Assembly: GCF_001638985.1 (NCBI RefSeq)
Contig: NW_017265152.1
Span: 438,849-502,848, forward strand
Reading direction: 5' to 3'
Source: Phycomyces blakesleeanus NRRL 1555(-)
Taxonomy: Eukaryota > Mucoromycota > Mucoromycetes > Mucorales > Phycomycetaceae
DNA length: 64,000 bases
A program made the position numbers and the translations under genes. The number at the start of each line of letters is the position of its first letter. Position 1 is the first letter of the stretch. Of the stretch, positions 1 to 10,466 are shown in pieces. Under the pieces are notes generated by a model. It worked only from the letters and a program-made list of their open reading frames with translations, ran no database searches and was not told the DNA's origin.

Positions 1-848
1 CGGACAGGAAACTTTGGGAAGTTTTTAGGAATTCCAACAAAGGAAGGACGGAATGTGTGTGTGACATCATGAACAACTCCACGGTCTTTACAAGCACGGC
101 ACAAGTCGTAATCCATGCACTCGCAACAAGTCCAGCTGGCGCCTGAAATTGAGTTGTAACAGTCATTACAGTAGATGGAAGGGAATGTGGTAGAGCGAGC
201 ATTTGTTCTGACACTGGAACTGGGACTTGTGCTGACACTGGCACCAGTGCTAGCTCTTTTTTTATCGGCAGCGTTTTTAGTTATGTGTTCAGGAATACCA
301 AACATATTTGCAGCCGACTTAATAGCTGACTGTAGGATAGCTTGGGTAGAGTCTTGCTCAAGGAAGTTGACCAACATACTGGCAGAAGCAGCCATGATCT
401 CGTTGACCGCTTTTTGAGTAGAGTCAACCCCTTTATTTGAATTTGACTGAGTCTCCGATTGTTGCCGTTGCTGTTGCTTATCATCATCCTCTTGCTGCTG
501 CTGCGGCTGAGGCTCTTCTGTTCCTGGGGTTGTAATAATGATTACTTTGAGGGTGGCTGGATCCTGAGCCGCCTTGAGACGATTGTTGTCTATGGCCTCT
601 TGTAAATCCCACGAGTTCTTTACAAGAATATTATCGCCTTCGTTATCCGTGTATTGTAAGACAAAGTTGGTATCGGGTAGTTGAAAGGTTTCGCGGATTT
701 TGTCCTTGACCTTGCGGTAGGAAATTGAAGTGGGCTCGCGGTTAGGGGTGCGGCTATGAATCTCAATACGTCGAGTCTCTTGATTTGATGGTAGCCATGC
801 TTTAATAATCAGAGCCTCTCTGACTTTGAAGCGTGTCTTATCATCCAT
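1..848 (-). CDS. PB1 and ZZ zinc-finger protein (p62/NBR1-like), 3' part missing
   Basis: One uninterrupted reading frame of about 282 codons runs off the left edge of the window, so the C-terminus is not seen. The N-terminal ~105 residues look like a PB1 domain (basic KVRE..KAW start, then the acidic segment YTDNEGDNILVKNSWDL typical of a PB1 OPCA loop). A Q/S-rich linker follows. A ZZ-type zinc finger then follows, with paired cysteines CNDC, CCEC, CRAC and a downstream H..H. PB1 plus ZZ is the architecture of p62/NBR1-type autophagy receptors and scaffold proteins; an LC3/Atg8-interacting region or UBA domain, if present, would lie outside the window. The ATG is the first in frame, followed by a conventional PB1. 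The gene is divergent from the metacaspase gene, 612 bp away. Domain calls are made by eye; the receptor role is inference. Confidence 0.75.
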   Translation of the reverse strand, partial: MDDKTRFKVREALIIKAWLPSNQETRRIEIHSRTPNREPTSISYRKVKDKIRETFQLPDTNFVLQYTDNEGDNILVKNSWDLQEAIDNNRLKAAQDPATLKVIIITTPGTEEPQPQQQQEDDDKQQQRQQSETQSNSNKGVDSTQKAVNEIMAASASMLVNFLEQDSTQAILQSAIKSAANMFGIPEHITKNAADKKRASTGASVSTSPSSSVRTNARSTTFPSIYCNDCYNSISGASWTCCECMDYDLCRACKDRGVVHDVTHTFRPSFVGIPKNFPKFPV

Positions 849-1460
849 TTTTATGAGAGAAGAAAGATATAGTTCCTGATGTGCTTATCAACCCTCCTTT
901 TATACCAATTTCTCTTGGCACACCCACTTTTGATCCATTCGCAGTCACGACTCTTATCCGAAACCAATGAGGCGCATTCCTTTCTCTATATTGTTTTGCT
1001 TGTCAATCCAGTCAGCTTACTCACATTATGCAGACTTCAGGGTCACACAAAAGGCTGGGCTGCCAAGTAAATCTGCGATTCCTCTGCTGATCCTTCTTTT
1101 AACAATATCAATACCCTGTCCAATAATATCACTTCTTTATTCCCCTCTTCATATTCATCCCCCCTGCATACTCTACGCCGTTTTATGATAAATTGGGGAA
1201 AAACTGTCTACTGAATGTTAATTCAAAAATAGCCAAATATCATGTATAAAACAGCCCATGAATCAAAAAGACCAACAATCCAAGAGAAAAATAAAACACA
1301 TTAAAGATATTAAAACTAGATTGAAAGAAGAAAGAAAGAGCGAGAGAGAAAATGCTTACGTCGAATTGTGTGACGACGGTTTGGTCGAACAAGAGACTTT
1401 TTACGGATTAACGGCTGAGGACCAATAACTTCACCTTTGACCTGACTAACCTGGAATTAA
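849..1460. promoter_or_regulatory. Divergent intergenic region between PB1-ZZ gene and metacaspase gene
   Basis: This 612 bp spacer separates two divergently transcribed genes, so it should hold both promoters and 5' UTRs. The first ~350 bp are pyrimidine-rich on the + strand. A TATAAAA-like run lies near 1243. A CTGACTAAC branch-point-like string just upstream of 1461 could belong to a 5' UTR intron. Small open frames here look non-coding. Confidence 0.4.
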
Positions 1461-3682
1461 ATGGCATACCCGGGACAATACGGTACTCACGGCTACGGCC
1501 AGCAACAGCAGCAGCACCAATATCCTCCTCCTCAAGGATATCCACAACAAGGATATCCTCCTCCTCAAGGATATCCCCAGCAAGCGTATCCTCCTCCTCA
1601 AGGCTATCCTCAACAAGGTTATCCTCCTCCACCCCCTCAACAAGGTTATTCTCAACAAGGTTACCCACCCCCTCAACATGGTTATCCTCCACCCCAACAA
1701 GGCTACCCTCCACCTCAACATAGCTACCCTCCACCTCAGCAAGGATATCCTTCACCTCAAGGTTACTCCCAACAAGGATATTCTTCGCCACCCGTAAGGC
1801 TTAATTAGCATGGGCATTCACATCTTATACTAAATTCATTCCTTTCACTTATAGCAATATGCACCCCCTCCAGTTAACAGCTCGCCTGAATACCGCCAAC
1901 ACCAAGAAAATGCACAAATTAGACCTCCAAGCTATACAGGCAAGATAATATTATTTCAATATAAGGGCAGTAGTAACACTAGAACTAATCGTGTAATTAG
2001 GCCAGGATCCAATCTTCAGACCAACCGACCCTTTGTTGTCTCAAGCAAACTACCCGCAGCCACCAAACTCTGCGCACAATCAGGCCCCCAACCCAGGTAA
2101 CTGAATTTTTTTTTGGTAATTTCCTAGGGTTATTATTAACAATATATCCTATCTACGAATTTTTTTAGTGCCTTATGGCGGCAGTCAACCTCCCCCAGGA
2201 ACAAGTGACCAATTCGTTATGCACGTAGACCCAGCATTGCAAAACAAGCCTCCACCTCAATTCCAGCTTTCTAACTGTAAGCCAACTAAAAAAAAAGTGG
2301 AATTATTTCAAAAAGTAAAGATAGACCTAAAGAAACAGAGAAACACTTAATTTAGGTCAGGGAAGAAAGAGAGCTCTTTTGATTGGTATTAATTACTTTG
2401 GGAGCAAGAACGAACTCAAGGGTAATTATACTAGCTAATTCTAGGAACACTGGCTAGTATTCTCTTGGCTTACCAATATTTGTTATGTTTAGGATGTATC
2501 AATGATGTCCAGAATTTGAAAGAATTCTTAATTTCACTCTATGGTTTCAAAGAGGTATTTGTCATGTTTGTCGGAATAGCTTGGCTAACAACATGAAAAA
2601 CAAAATAGGAGGATATGGTTATCTTGACAGATGATAAAACAGATGAGCGGTTTATTCCTACCAAACAGAACATTATCTCTGGTATGCAATGGCTTGTCAG
2701 AGATGCTCGTCCCAATGACTCGTAAGTAGGAAGATATATCAAATTCGGAAACGAGTAATTAATTTTGAAAATGTTGTATTAGGTTCTTCTTCCACTATAG
2801 CGGTCACGGTGGAAGTGTAAGTTCAACCATTTCAAGTTAGCAATGCAATTAACTCGGTTGAATCTTTTACAGGTTGAAGATACTGATGGTGATGAGGATG
2901 ATGGTTGCGATGAGACAATTTACCCTGTAGATCATCAAATGTACCCTGGAGAGACTGGCCAGATTATTGATGATGTAAGTTTAAAAAAAGTACACAAGCA
3001 AAATAAAACATAATTTGTATATATATATATTAAATCGATATTTATGTGTACCAAAGGAAATGCACGAGTTGTTGGTTCGTCCTCTCCCATCTGGTTGTCG
3101 TTTGACAGCCATCTTTGACAGCTGTCACTCTGGAACTGCCCTGGATCTTCCCTATGTATATTCTACTCAGGGTGTCATTAAGGAACAGAACCTTTTTAAA
3201 ACTGCTGGTAGCGGACTGTTGAATGCAGGCATGGCATATGCTAGCGGAAATGTTTCTGGAGCTTTGTCTTCTTTCATGTCTCTTGGTAGCAAGATTATGA
3301 AGAGCAAGTCCGCAAACGAGAACGTGAAACAGGCAAAGAGCTCTACAGCCGATGTTATCATGTTCTCCGGCTGTAAAGATGAACAGACTTCTGCCGATGC
3401 ATTCGAAGCAGGCAGAAGCACAGGCGCTATGAGTTATGCTTTTACAAGTAAGTCTCAGTGCAACCCAACCTTACACTCAATTTTTGAATGATATTGACCA
3501 AATCCATACTTTGACGGTTATCCTTTTTTCTTTCTTTCTTAGCTGCTTTACGACAGAATCGTCAGCAATCATTCCTTCAATTGCTCAATTCTGTACGAGA
3601 CATCTTGCGTGAAAAATACGAACAGCGTCCCCAACTGTCAGCATCCCATCCCATCGATGTTAACCTTTTGTTTATCCTATAA
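1461..3682 (+). CDS. Type I metacaspase with N-terminal GYP/Q-rich prodomain
   Basis: Cysteine protease of the caspase-like clan CD, specific for Arg/Lys and Ca-dependent in known members, with roles in stress, protein quality control and cell death. Eleven exons fit without frame breaks: 1461-1793, 1855-1939, 2001-2096, 2169-2276, 2356-2421, 2493-2554, 2609-2721, 2783-2816, 2873-2974, 3057-3447, 3543-3682, giving 509 residues. The first ~110 residues are tandem QGYPPPQ-like repeats, the prion-like prodomain of yeast Mca1. The p20 domain begins at [14 protein letters not shown]; catalytic His lies in HYSGHGG and catalytic Cys in DSCHSG. The C-terminus matches the p10-like end of the family (..[14 protein letters not shown]). 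Intron 2 (1940-2000) is GC-AG. The protein is typical in length and appears intact. Confidence 0.95.
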
Positions 3683-4488
3683 ATCAATAAATTAATCAGT
3701 GTATTTTAATCTAACCAAATATGTTCAGCAAAGGTAACCCTACTTTGAGAAAGTTACTCAAATTCTAAACGCCAAAGTGACAACCACGGGGTTTCCTCAC
3801 CTTTGTCGCCGAGAATAGCCTGTACTTTCTGAAAACAAAATTTTGAAGAGCAATTATAATAAAGGGGTTAGCCTTGAGTTAAATATACTCTTTACTGAGT
3901 AGAGTTATTGTTCATTCGGTTTGACTTATATTAGCAGCTATAGAAAATTTGTGGTAAAAAGATGGAAATTCCAAATAGATATTATTGCCCAGATAATTTT
4001 TACTGACACGAAATACGAAACGCTTAAACCTGAATCCCTGATAAACTATCGCTGATAAAGTATAAAAGAGGGAAAATTGCTCTTGTTTTGACATAAACGT
4101 GTTTCTGAATAAGAAAGAAATAATATATATATATAGTTTTTTTTGTTACACGTACAAAAGATGGCCTCGGGCAAGTAGTAGCAAGATCGCTTTTTACATT
4201 ATCATATATAAAATAATTTTGTAGCCGTTTTCTTATCTTTACTCTTTTGTCTATCTGTCTGTTCGTTTGTTTATTTGATCGATTGTTATTAAATATTCTA
4301 AACACGGCATTGAAACAGTAAGAAGATCAAGTATAAAGCGTGCGTGGTTTATTCATGAAAAAAAAAACTGAGTAACCATGGAAAACATATTCATCTCCGC
4401 CAGAGGAGAATTTCTCAAAAAAAAAATCAGAATCAGGTTGAGCATCTTTTCACTCTCTTTCCTGAATGTGCATAAACATCTGTTTGGG
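3683..4488. other. Intergenic, AT-rich, no gene recognised
   Basis: AT-rich spacer between the metacaspase stop and the preferred CorA start. It contains a short TA run near 4122 and A/T homopolymers. An upstream in-frame ATG at 4378 could extend the next gene by 37 residues. Confidence 0.4.
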
Positions 4489-6339
4489 ATGGAGACAAAA
4501 CATGCTTCCATGTCGGCCGGAGGACCTTCTAATCGCCCACAGCCAAGAGATCTTATCCTAGAGATTCCACCTCACGATCCCCCTCACCGTCCCCCAACTT
4601 TAAAAAACGAGCGAGTCATTGCTCAGACACCAAGCGAACAGGATGCTCGTTTCTTGCTTCCAGCCCTCTCAACGGCTTATGAAGACAGTATTAATGAAAC
4701 AGTTCAGCGAAAGGCGTTGCATAGATACATGAATATTGAGGTAGATCAACCTAGTCCTGTTGAGGTATCACAGTCAGACCAACATGTGCCCGAAAAACCT
4801 ATGCCCGATAGCGATTTCCGGGTAGTTCCTTTGTCTCCCAATTCTGCCAATGTACAGGAAGATGAAAAGGTATAAGATGATATTATAGGTAATGAGGAGT
4901 ATTATTTCTTAATAAGCCCAATGATTTTCTCAACAATATATTAAGCAGTCGTTGTTCAGAGCACGTACCAGTAACGACCGTTACATATTCTACTCTATAG
5001 AGAGAGACAGTCTTAGTAGCCCATCGCTTTATGACCTCTTAAATTGTCGATTTCCAGAAGAAAACGGTGGAAAGAATGTATCCGAAGAGCTATTGACTAC
5101 AAGCTGCTGGTGGATAGACATATTTAATCCAACTGATGATGAAATGCGATCACTGAGTAAGGTTGGTGATAGAGCGTGCTTCCTCTTGTTGTGTATTTTA
5201 CTAGATTCTAATTAATTAAAATTAATCTTAAATAGATTTTTCGGATTCATCCTTTGACAACAGAAGATATTCAAGCTCAAGAGTCTCGTGAAAAGTGTGA
5301 AATTTTTCAAAATTACATGTTCATTAGTTTCCGAAGTTTCAACCACGATTACCTCAGCCAATCTTATCTAGAAGCTGTTAACTTTTATATCATTGTATTT
5401 AAGGATGGAGTACTTACGGTAAGTCACTATATATCAAGTGATTGGACTAATCACACACCGTCAAACTTAGTGTATGAGCCATTATTTATTATGTTTCTGT
5501 TTCTGTTTTTGGGGGCTTAAAATAGTTCCACTTTAAACCTCTACCTCATCCACATAATGTTCGAAGACGTATCCACCAACTCAAGGAAGTAGTACGAGTC
5601 ACACCAGAGTGGATAAATTATGCACTTATTGACAACATAACTGACAGCTTTGCACCTCTGATTCAACACGCCGAACTTGAAGTCGATTCAATCGATGACC
5701 TTGTTTTGGTCCTGACAAATTCTGAGCAGTCAGACATGCTGCGGCGCATTGGAAGCTGTCGAAAGACTGTTATGCAACTCCTTCGTCTCCTAGGTCCCAA
5801 GGCAGATGTCTTGCGTAGTCTCATAAAAAGATACGAAGATCATATGCATGAACTAGCACATATTGTAAAGACCAAACCGAAACAAAATATTTTAGACGGA
5901 TTAATCGAAGAAGCAAGAGTTCAGCATGAGGTTATTCTATACCTAGGAGACATTCAAGGTAAATCATGCGTATGTGTATGTGTATGTGTATGTGCTTATA
6001 TGCTTACAATGCATTTTCTGAGTAGATCATATTCTTACCATGTTGCAAAACGTTACCCATTTCGATTTGACACTTGGTCGTGCTCATCGTAATTATCTTG
6101 GCCAAGTATCAATTGAATTGTCGCAGGCAGGCAATACCACAAACGAAGTCATCAACAGACTCACTTTCTTGGCCACTCTTGTAATTCCTCTCAACCTTGT
6201 TGCCGGTATTTTTGGTATGAATGTAGAAGTACCAGGACAGAATAATACAGATCTGGTTTGGTTCTTTTGGATTGTATGCGGGATGCTGGTATTTGTTATC
6301 ACCATGGTCGCTGTGGGAAAACGCAACAATATTCTCTAA
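4489..6339 (+). CDS. CorA-family Mg2+ transporter (Mnr2/Alr type)
   Basis: Pentameric divalent-cation (Mg2+) channel of the CorA superfamily; yeast relatives act at the plasma membrane (Alr1) or vacuole (Mnr2). Exons 4489-4869, 4949-5161, 5236-5418, 5526-5958 and 6026-6339 give 507 residues. The N-terminal ~130 residues are P/S-rich and disordered. The soluble domain carries WWIDIFNPTDDE and IHPLTTEDIQAQESREK. Two C-terminal membrane segments flank the diagnostic GMN motif in GIFGMNVEVPGQ, and the protein ends with a short basic tail. An in-frame ATG at 4378 would add 37 residues; the downstream ATG is preferred because the added stretch (poly-Lys, then FSLSFLN) looks like 5' UTR, though this is uncertain. 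Intron 2 has an unusual GTTGGT donor, and intron 4 holds a GTGTAT microsatellite. Vacuolar versus plasma membrane location cannot be told. Confidence 0.93.
5967..5998 (+). repeat. (GTATGT)n microsatellite inside a CorA gene intron
   Basis: About five copies of a GTATGT hexamer lie directly after the 5' splice site of the last CorA intron. Each unit resembles a 5' splice site core, so the tract offers several decoy donors. Confidence 0.7.
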
Positions 6340-7933
6340 ATATCACTACTCTTCACATCAAAACGCGCACATATCTGATACATTACATTAAATTATGCTA
6401 CATTACGCGTATATTATCTCATATTTATGAGAACAAGAAGAAAAAACAAAAACGGTGATGTGTTTTTTAAAAGGCCATTGAGCTCCACTGCACACTATGC
6501 AAGCCCAGATCATTCTGGACTCATCTCAGATATCTCGTATAGATTAAATATCGGCCTTTTCTTTTTTTTTATGTAAATAATAACATTATTATAATCAAAG
6601 GTTACGTTTTTTAATGTATCGTGGATTAAAATCACATCTACAAATTTTCAAGTAATAAATAAACATACTTATAAAAATAAAGCCTTACAGCATTTCATGA
6701 ATTGTAAACGAATAAATTTTAAAAATATAACTTATAGCTGAAAAAAATAAAAATAAAAATTATGCAGTATGTATTTATATAAAAGAAAGCTTTTTGATAC
6801 TGTACATAGAATCTCTATTCTTTGTTTTATAGATATACTTATTAAAATCAGTCGCGTAGTAATACACTCTGTCAGTCAATTCATTATCATTACAGAGGGT
6901 GTTGACTAGCGAAAAATTCACATTAAATTGCTATAATGCCCAAATAAGGCAAAGCGGAATTTAACGTCTTCTCAAATATTTTATATACCGACAAAATGAG
7001 AAGATACTTGCGACAAATTGAGGGGAAAACACCGTAAAATTAAAAATACATATTCTGAAATTTAAATTATCTAAACCAAGAGAGACAGCTTCGACAAATA
7101 TAGTAGCGGGTAATTTGCCACAAGTACTTCCAATCTCTTCGGCGGACAAAATATTAAAGAAGACTTAAAGGTCCTCATTACCTTATTTGGGCATTATAGC
7201 AATTTGATGTGAATTTTTCGCTAGTTAACACCCTTTCTAACAACAAGTAGTACTCCATTAAATATTATTTGCAAAGTGGCTCTTATACCATCTCTGTAGA
7301 ATCGAGATGACTGATTTTTAGAATACGAGAATACATATCTGGTAAATATACTCGTATACTATAAATCTAGTATTAAAGCCATATATTAGACAGCTCAATA
7401 TCTTAATATTATGCTATAATTCTCGATATGCAAGAGACAGACCATTATCTTATCTTTCTTATATTTTCTAGAGAATTGATGAATGATTACAATAGTTTGT
7501 TTTGCACTTAATTACCATGTAAAATTTGGCCTTAATACTGCATTTTTAGCTTCATTTGAATGCATGCATTTGTTCCAGTCCAAGGACAAAAACAGACATA
7601 CGTAGCAGTCACGTACTTTTAATATGTGATTTTATTGGTATTGCGGTAACTCTTTATTTTATATTGTAATTTCAGTAATCATTTGCAGAATGTCAATGAT
7701 TAGAGCAAATGTAAAAGATGCTTAAGCTATGGAACCCTAACGTTCATCTTCCAACAACAATCGAGTATTCCACTCTTTTGGATTTGATCCTATACTTAAT
7801 ACTAGATTTTCTGTGATATGATTGGCTGATAGCTCTCAGTAGTCACATTATCATACTGCATTTTTCAGTGTCATTTTTAGAAAATTAACTGCAAAAGGTG
7901 CGCGTTACCAAAGGTAGTTGATTCCTTGCTACT
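6340..7933. other. AT-rich intergenic region containing a MITE
   Basis: Nearly 1.6 kb without convincing coding frames, apart from the inverted-repeat element at 6893-7237 listed separately. The segment just after the CorA stop (to about 6750) is probably its 3' UTR and terminator region. The last few hundred bases must hold the CstF64 promoter. Confidence 0.6.
6893..7237. mobile_element. MITE-like element with long terminal inverted repeats and TA flanks
   Basis: The ends are inverted repeats of each other: left CAGAGGGTGTTGACTAGCG, right (reverse strand) GAAAGGGTGTTAACTAGCG. Similarity continues inward through a near-identical block (TTGCTATAATGCCCAAATAAGG on both arms) and more weakly to about 90 bp. 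The 345 bp element is flanked by TA on both sides (6891-6892 and 7238-7239), as expected for a TA target-site duplication of the Tc1/mariner (IS630) group. It contains no transposase, so it would be non-autonomous. A fainter match to its centre lies near 45310-45350. Confidence 0.8.
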
Positions 7934-8507
7934 ATGAGTCAAGCTACAAGAGGAACACGCGTTGTGTTCGGTGAGGAATAAGACATTGCAGAAATCATTA
8001 CATAAAAGATTTATAAGATATTACTTTCTATAGTGGGAAATATTCCATTTGAACTGACAGAAGAACAATTGATCGATATCTTCAAGGAGGTTGGTCCTGT
8101 AAAGTCATTCCGGTAAGATTTTGAGCATTATTACTTCCAATGGTATGAAATATTCCATCTTACACATAACTCTATAGTCTCTTATTTGATCGTGACACTG
8201 GTCGGCCCAAAGGTTTTGGATTTTGCGAATTCTATGGTAAATCGATGCAAATGATAAATACTAAAACACAATTACTTACCATAAATAATACTAGATGCCG
8301 AGACTGCAGCAAGTGCTGTTCGAAATCTAAATGATTACGATGTTGTTGGAAGACAATTAAGAGTTGATTATGCCGCTATGGATCCACAATCCGAAAATCC
8401 TAGACAACAACCACCACAACAGCAACAACAATCCTCACAACATCAGCATTCTCAACATCTTCAACAACAATCACACCATCATCAATCCCACCATAAACCC
8501 CCACAGC

Positions 8508-8568
<61 letters not shown>

Positions 8569-9838
8569 GCAACAACAACAGCAGCAACAACAGCAACAGC
8601 AACCGCCACAGCAGCAGCAATCACAGGTAAAGTATCTGGAATATGTGGATAAGAGTGGATTGTTAAATATGTATAAATAGCAAAGAGGACCTCACATTAT
8701 GGCGTCTCAACCTACTTTACCACCACAGCCTGTACCACAACAATCTATGACGAACACAGTAGGATCAGCTTCATCTGTTAACGAAATCTCAAAAGTGCTT
8801 GCATCGATGAATTCTCAGGATTTGTATACATTAATGGTCAATATGAAGGTATGTCTAATATCCACGTTAGTCCCGTGCGCTGTAAACTTATTGTCTATAA
8901 CATTCAATAGCAAATGTCTTTTGAGCGACCGGCCTTTACGAGAGAATTTCTGACGACAAACCCACAGGTTGCATATGCCCTGTTCCAGGCTATGGTTATG
9001 ATGAACATTGTGGATCCCAACATTATCACAGTAAGTTAGATACTGTTTATTTTTTGTATTGGCTGTGTCTAATTTGTACTATTTTAGAGAATTATGAGTA
9101 ATCCTGTTGCGCTTGCTACACCACCTGCACCTTCTTTCCCTCTGCCTACTCCTACGCCACAGCCAATGTCACAGCCTCCACCAATCACACAGATGGCACC
9201 CGTCCAGCCTATGCAATCGATACAACCAATGCAGAACATGCAACCGATGCAGAGCATGCAGAACATGCAAAACATGCAACCAATGCAGAACATGCAAAAC
9301 ATGCAGCCGATGCAAAACATGCAATCAATGCAAAATATACAACCAATGCAGAATATGCAATCGATGCAAAACATGCAACCTATGCAGTCGATTCAACCAA
9401 TGCAATCGATGCAGAACATGCAACCTATGCAAAATATGCAATCAGTTCAGTCCATGCAGCCAATGCAAAACATGCAACCAATGCAAAACATGCAACCAAT
9501 GCAGTCCGTGGCCCCTCCAATGATGTCAAGCCCTGCTCCTTTCTCAAATGCCCCAGTTGACACTGGAGGTAAATTATCTTGCACACAAATAAATTCATTC
9601 TCTTTCTCTCTAACCTTTTCTTTATTAACATGATTGAAATAGTGGACATGGCAAAGGAGCAGCAAAAGGCCTTGCTGATGCAGGTACTGCAACTTACAGA
9701 AGACCAAATCAATGCCCTTCCATCAGAACATAGAGACCAAATCAGACAGTTGGTAAGAGAAACAAAGAAAATAGTATTAACCACGCATACTAATACAATT
9801 CATAGAAAGCACAATTGGAGATGCAGCAACCTCATTAA
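7934..9838 (+). CDS. Cleavage stimulation factor 64 kDa subunit (CstF64/Rna15-like)
   Basis: RNA-binding subunit of the pre-mRNA 3'-end cleavage/polyadenylation machinery (CstF/CF IA), binding GU/U-rich downstream elements in the nucleus. Nine exons: 7934-7970, 8034-8112, 8178-8236, 8295-8626, 8681-8848, 8911-9030, 9088-9568, 9643-9752, 9806-9838; 472 residues. An N-terminal RRM has RNP2 VFVGNIPF and RNP1 KGFGFCEF. A long poly-Gln tract follows. The hinge domain is ISKVLASMNSQDLYTLMVNMK onward to MVMMNIVDPNIIT. A region of M-Q-N/P/S repeats comes next, and then the conserved C-terminal helical domain (QKALLMQVLQLTEDQINALP). This order is diagnostic. The linker repeats are unusual in length and are described under findings. 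Confidence 0.95.
8500..8612 (+). repeat. CAA/CAG trinucleotide tract coding poly-Gln
   Basis: A nearly pure CAA run, with interspersed CAG codons at its 3' end, codes for about 30 consecutive glutamines between the RRM and hinge of the CstF64 protein. Such tracts are length-variable. Confidence 0.9.
9203..9513 (+). repeat. Hexanucleotide ATGCAA/ATGCAG tandem coding repeat
   Basis: About 300 bp of degenerate (ATGCAR)(AACATGCAR) units encode alternating Met-Gln dipeptides with Asn, Pro or Ser as the third position, inside the CstF64 linker. The repeat unit is 9 bp (three codons, e.g. M-Q-N), kept in frame throughout. Confidence 0.9.
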
Positions 9839-10466
9839 TTCTTTTTTGGATAAAGAAGTCTTTTATATATAAATATTATATTTTCAATCACATCTTGTCA
9901 CATCAACAAATAAGGATATTTCGGTTATTTGCTTGGATCTTTTTTAAAATCAAGCTATGCGGTCAATTGTATCTATTGTTCGGATATTTCTCTTTTTATC
10001 TTTCTCCGTATATTCTAGAAAATATAACAAATATAAGAAGAAACACATATACATATTTATTTCTGAAGTATGTTTATTTGACAATAAGAATGGAGTATAA
10101 GAAATATTGAAAAAAAAAACTCGATATTTGACGAAAGTACATCCTAAATTTGGCATATTTACTATTAAACCTATCTATTCAAATTAAGAGAGTAGTGTAG
10201 AGATTAATAAAAAGTGAGAAAAAAGAATACGTGTTTGGCTTGGATGTAAATCCTCGATAGTAATCCTGCTTGGTTGAATAGAGTAGGAAAAATAAGCCCT
10301 AGTTTAAAACCTAATTGCCACGCTTCAAAGTATCCGAATAAATTTGATAGTAAGAGTTCAAGGAACATTATGGACGGTTTATATAAGATTAAGGCTTCAA
10401 TCCTTCTTCTTCACCTTTCTTCCCAAAAAATTGATTTCTCTTTCAAAATATCCCGTACTTTGACTT
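9839..10466. other. Intergenic, AT-rich, nothing specific
   Basis: Spacer between CstF64 and the septin-like gene, including the 3' UTR of the former. A pyrimidine-rich segment at about 10405-10450 precedes the septin-like start and could be a promoter element or an upstream 3' splice site. Confidence 0.4.

Noticed and set aside
1408..1791. Reverse-strand frames opposite the metacaspase prodomain
   Set aside because: Repeat-driven antisense frames (V/E/D/L or R/W-rich) across a real coding exon.
4024..4305. 93-codon minus-strand frame upstream of the CorA gene
   Set aside because: Lys/Phe/Tyr/Ile-rich translation of AT-rich DNA; no protein-like pattern and it overlaps the probable CorA promoter.
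8400..8624. Reverse-strand poly-Val/Ala open frame
   Set aside because: It is the shadow of the CAA/CAG poly-Gln coding tract of CstF64; low complexity with no independent support.
9084..9374. Reverse-strand Cys/Met/Ile-rich frame
   Set aside because: Antisense of the Met-Gln repeat; no start context or family features.
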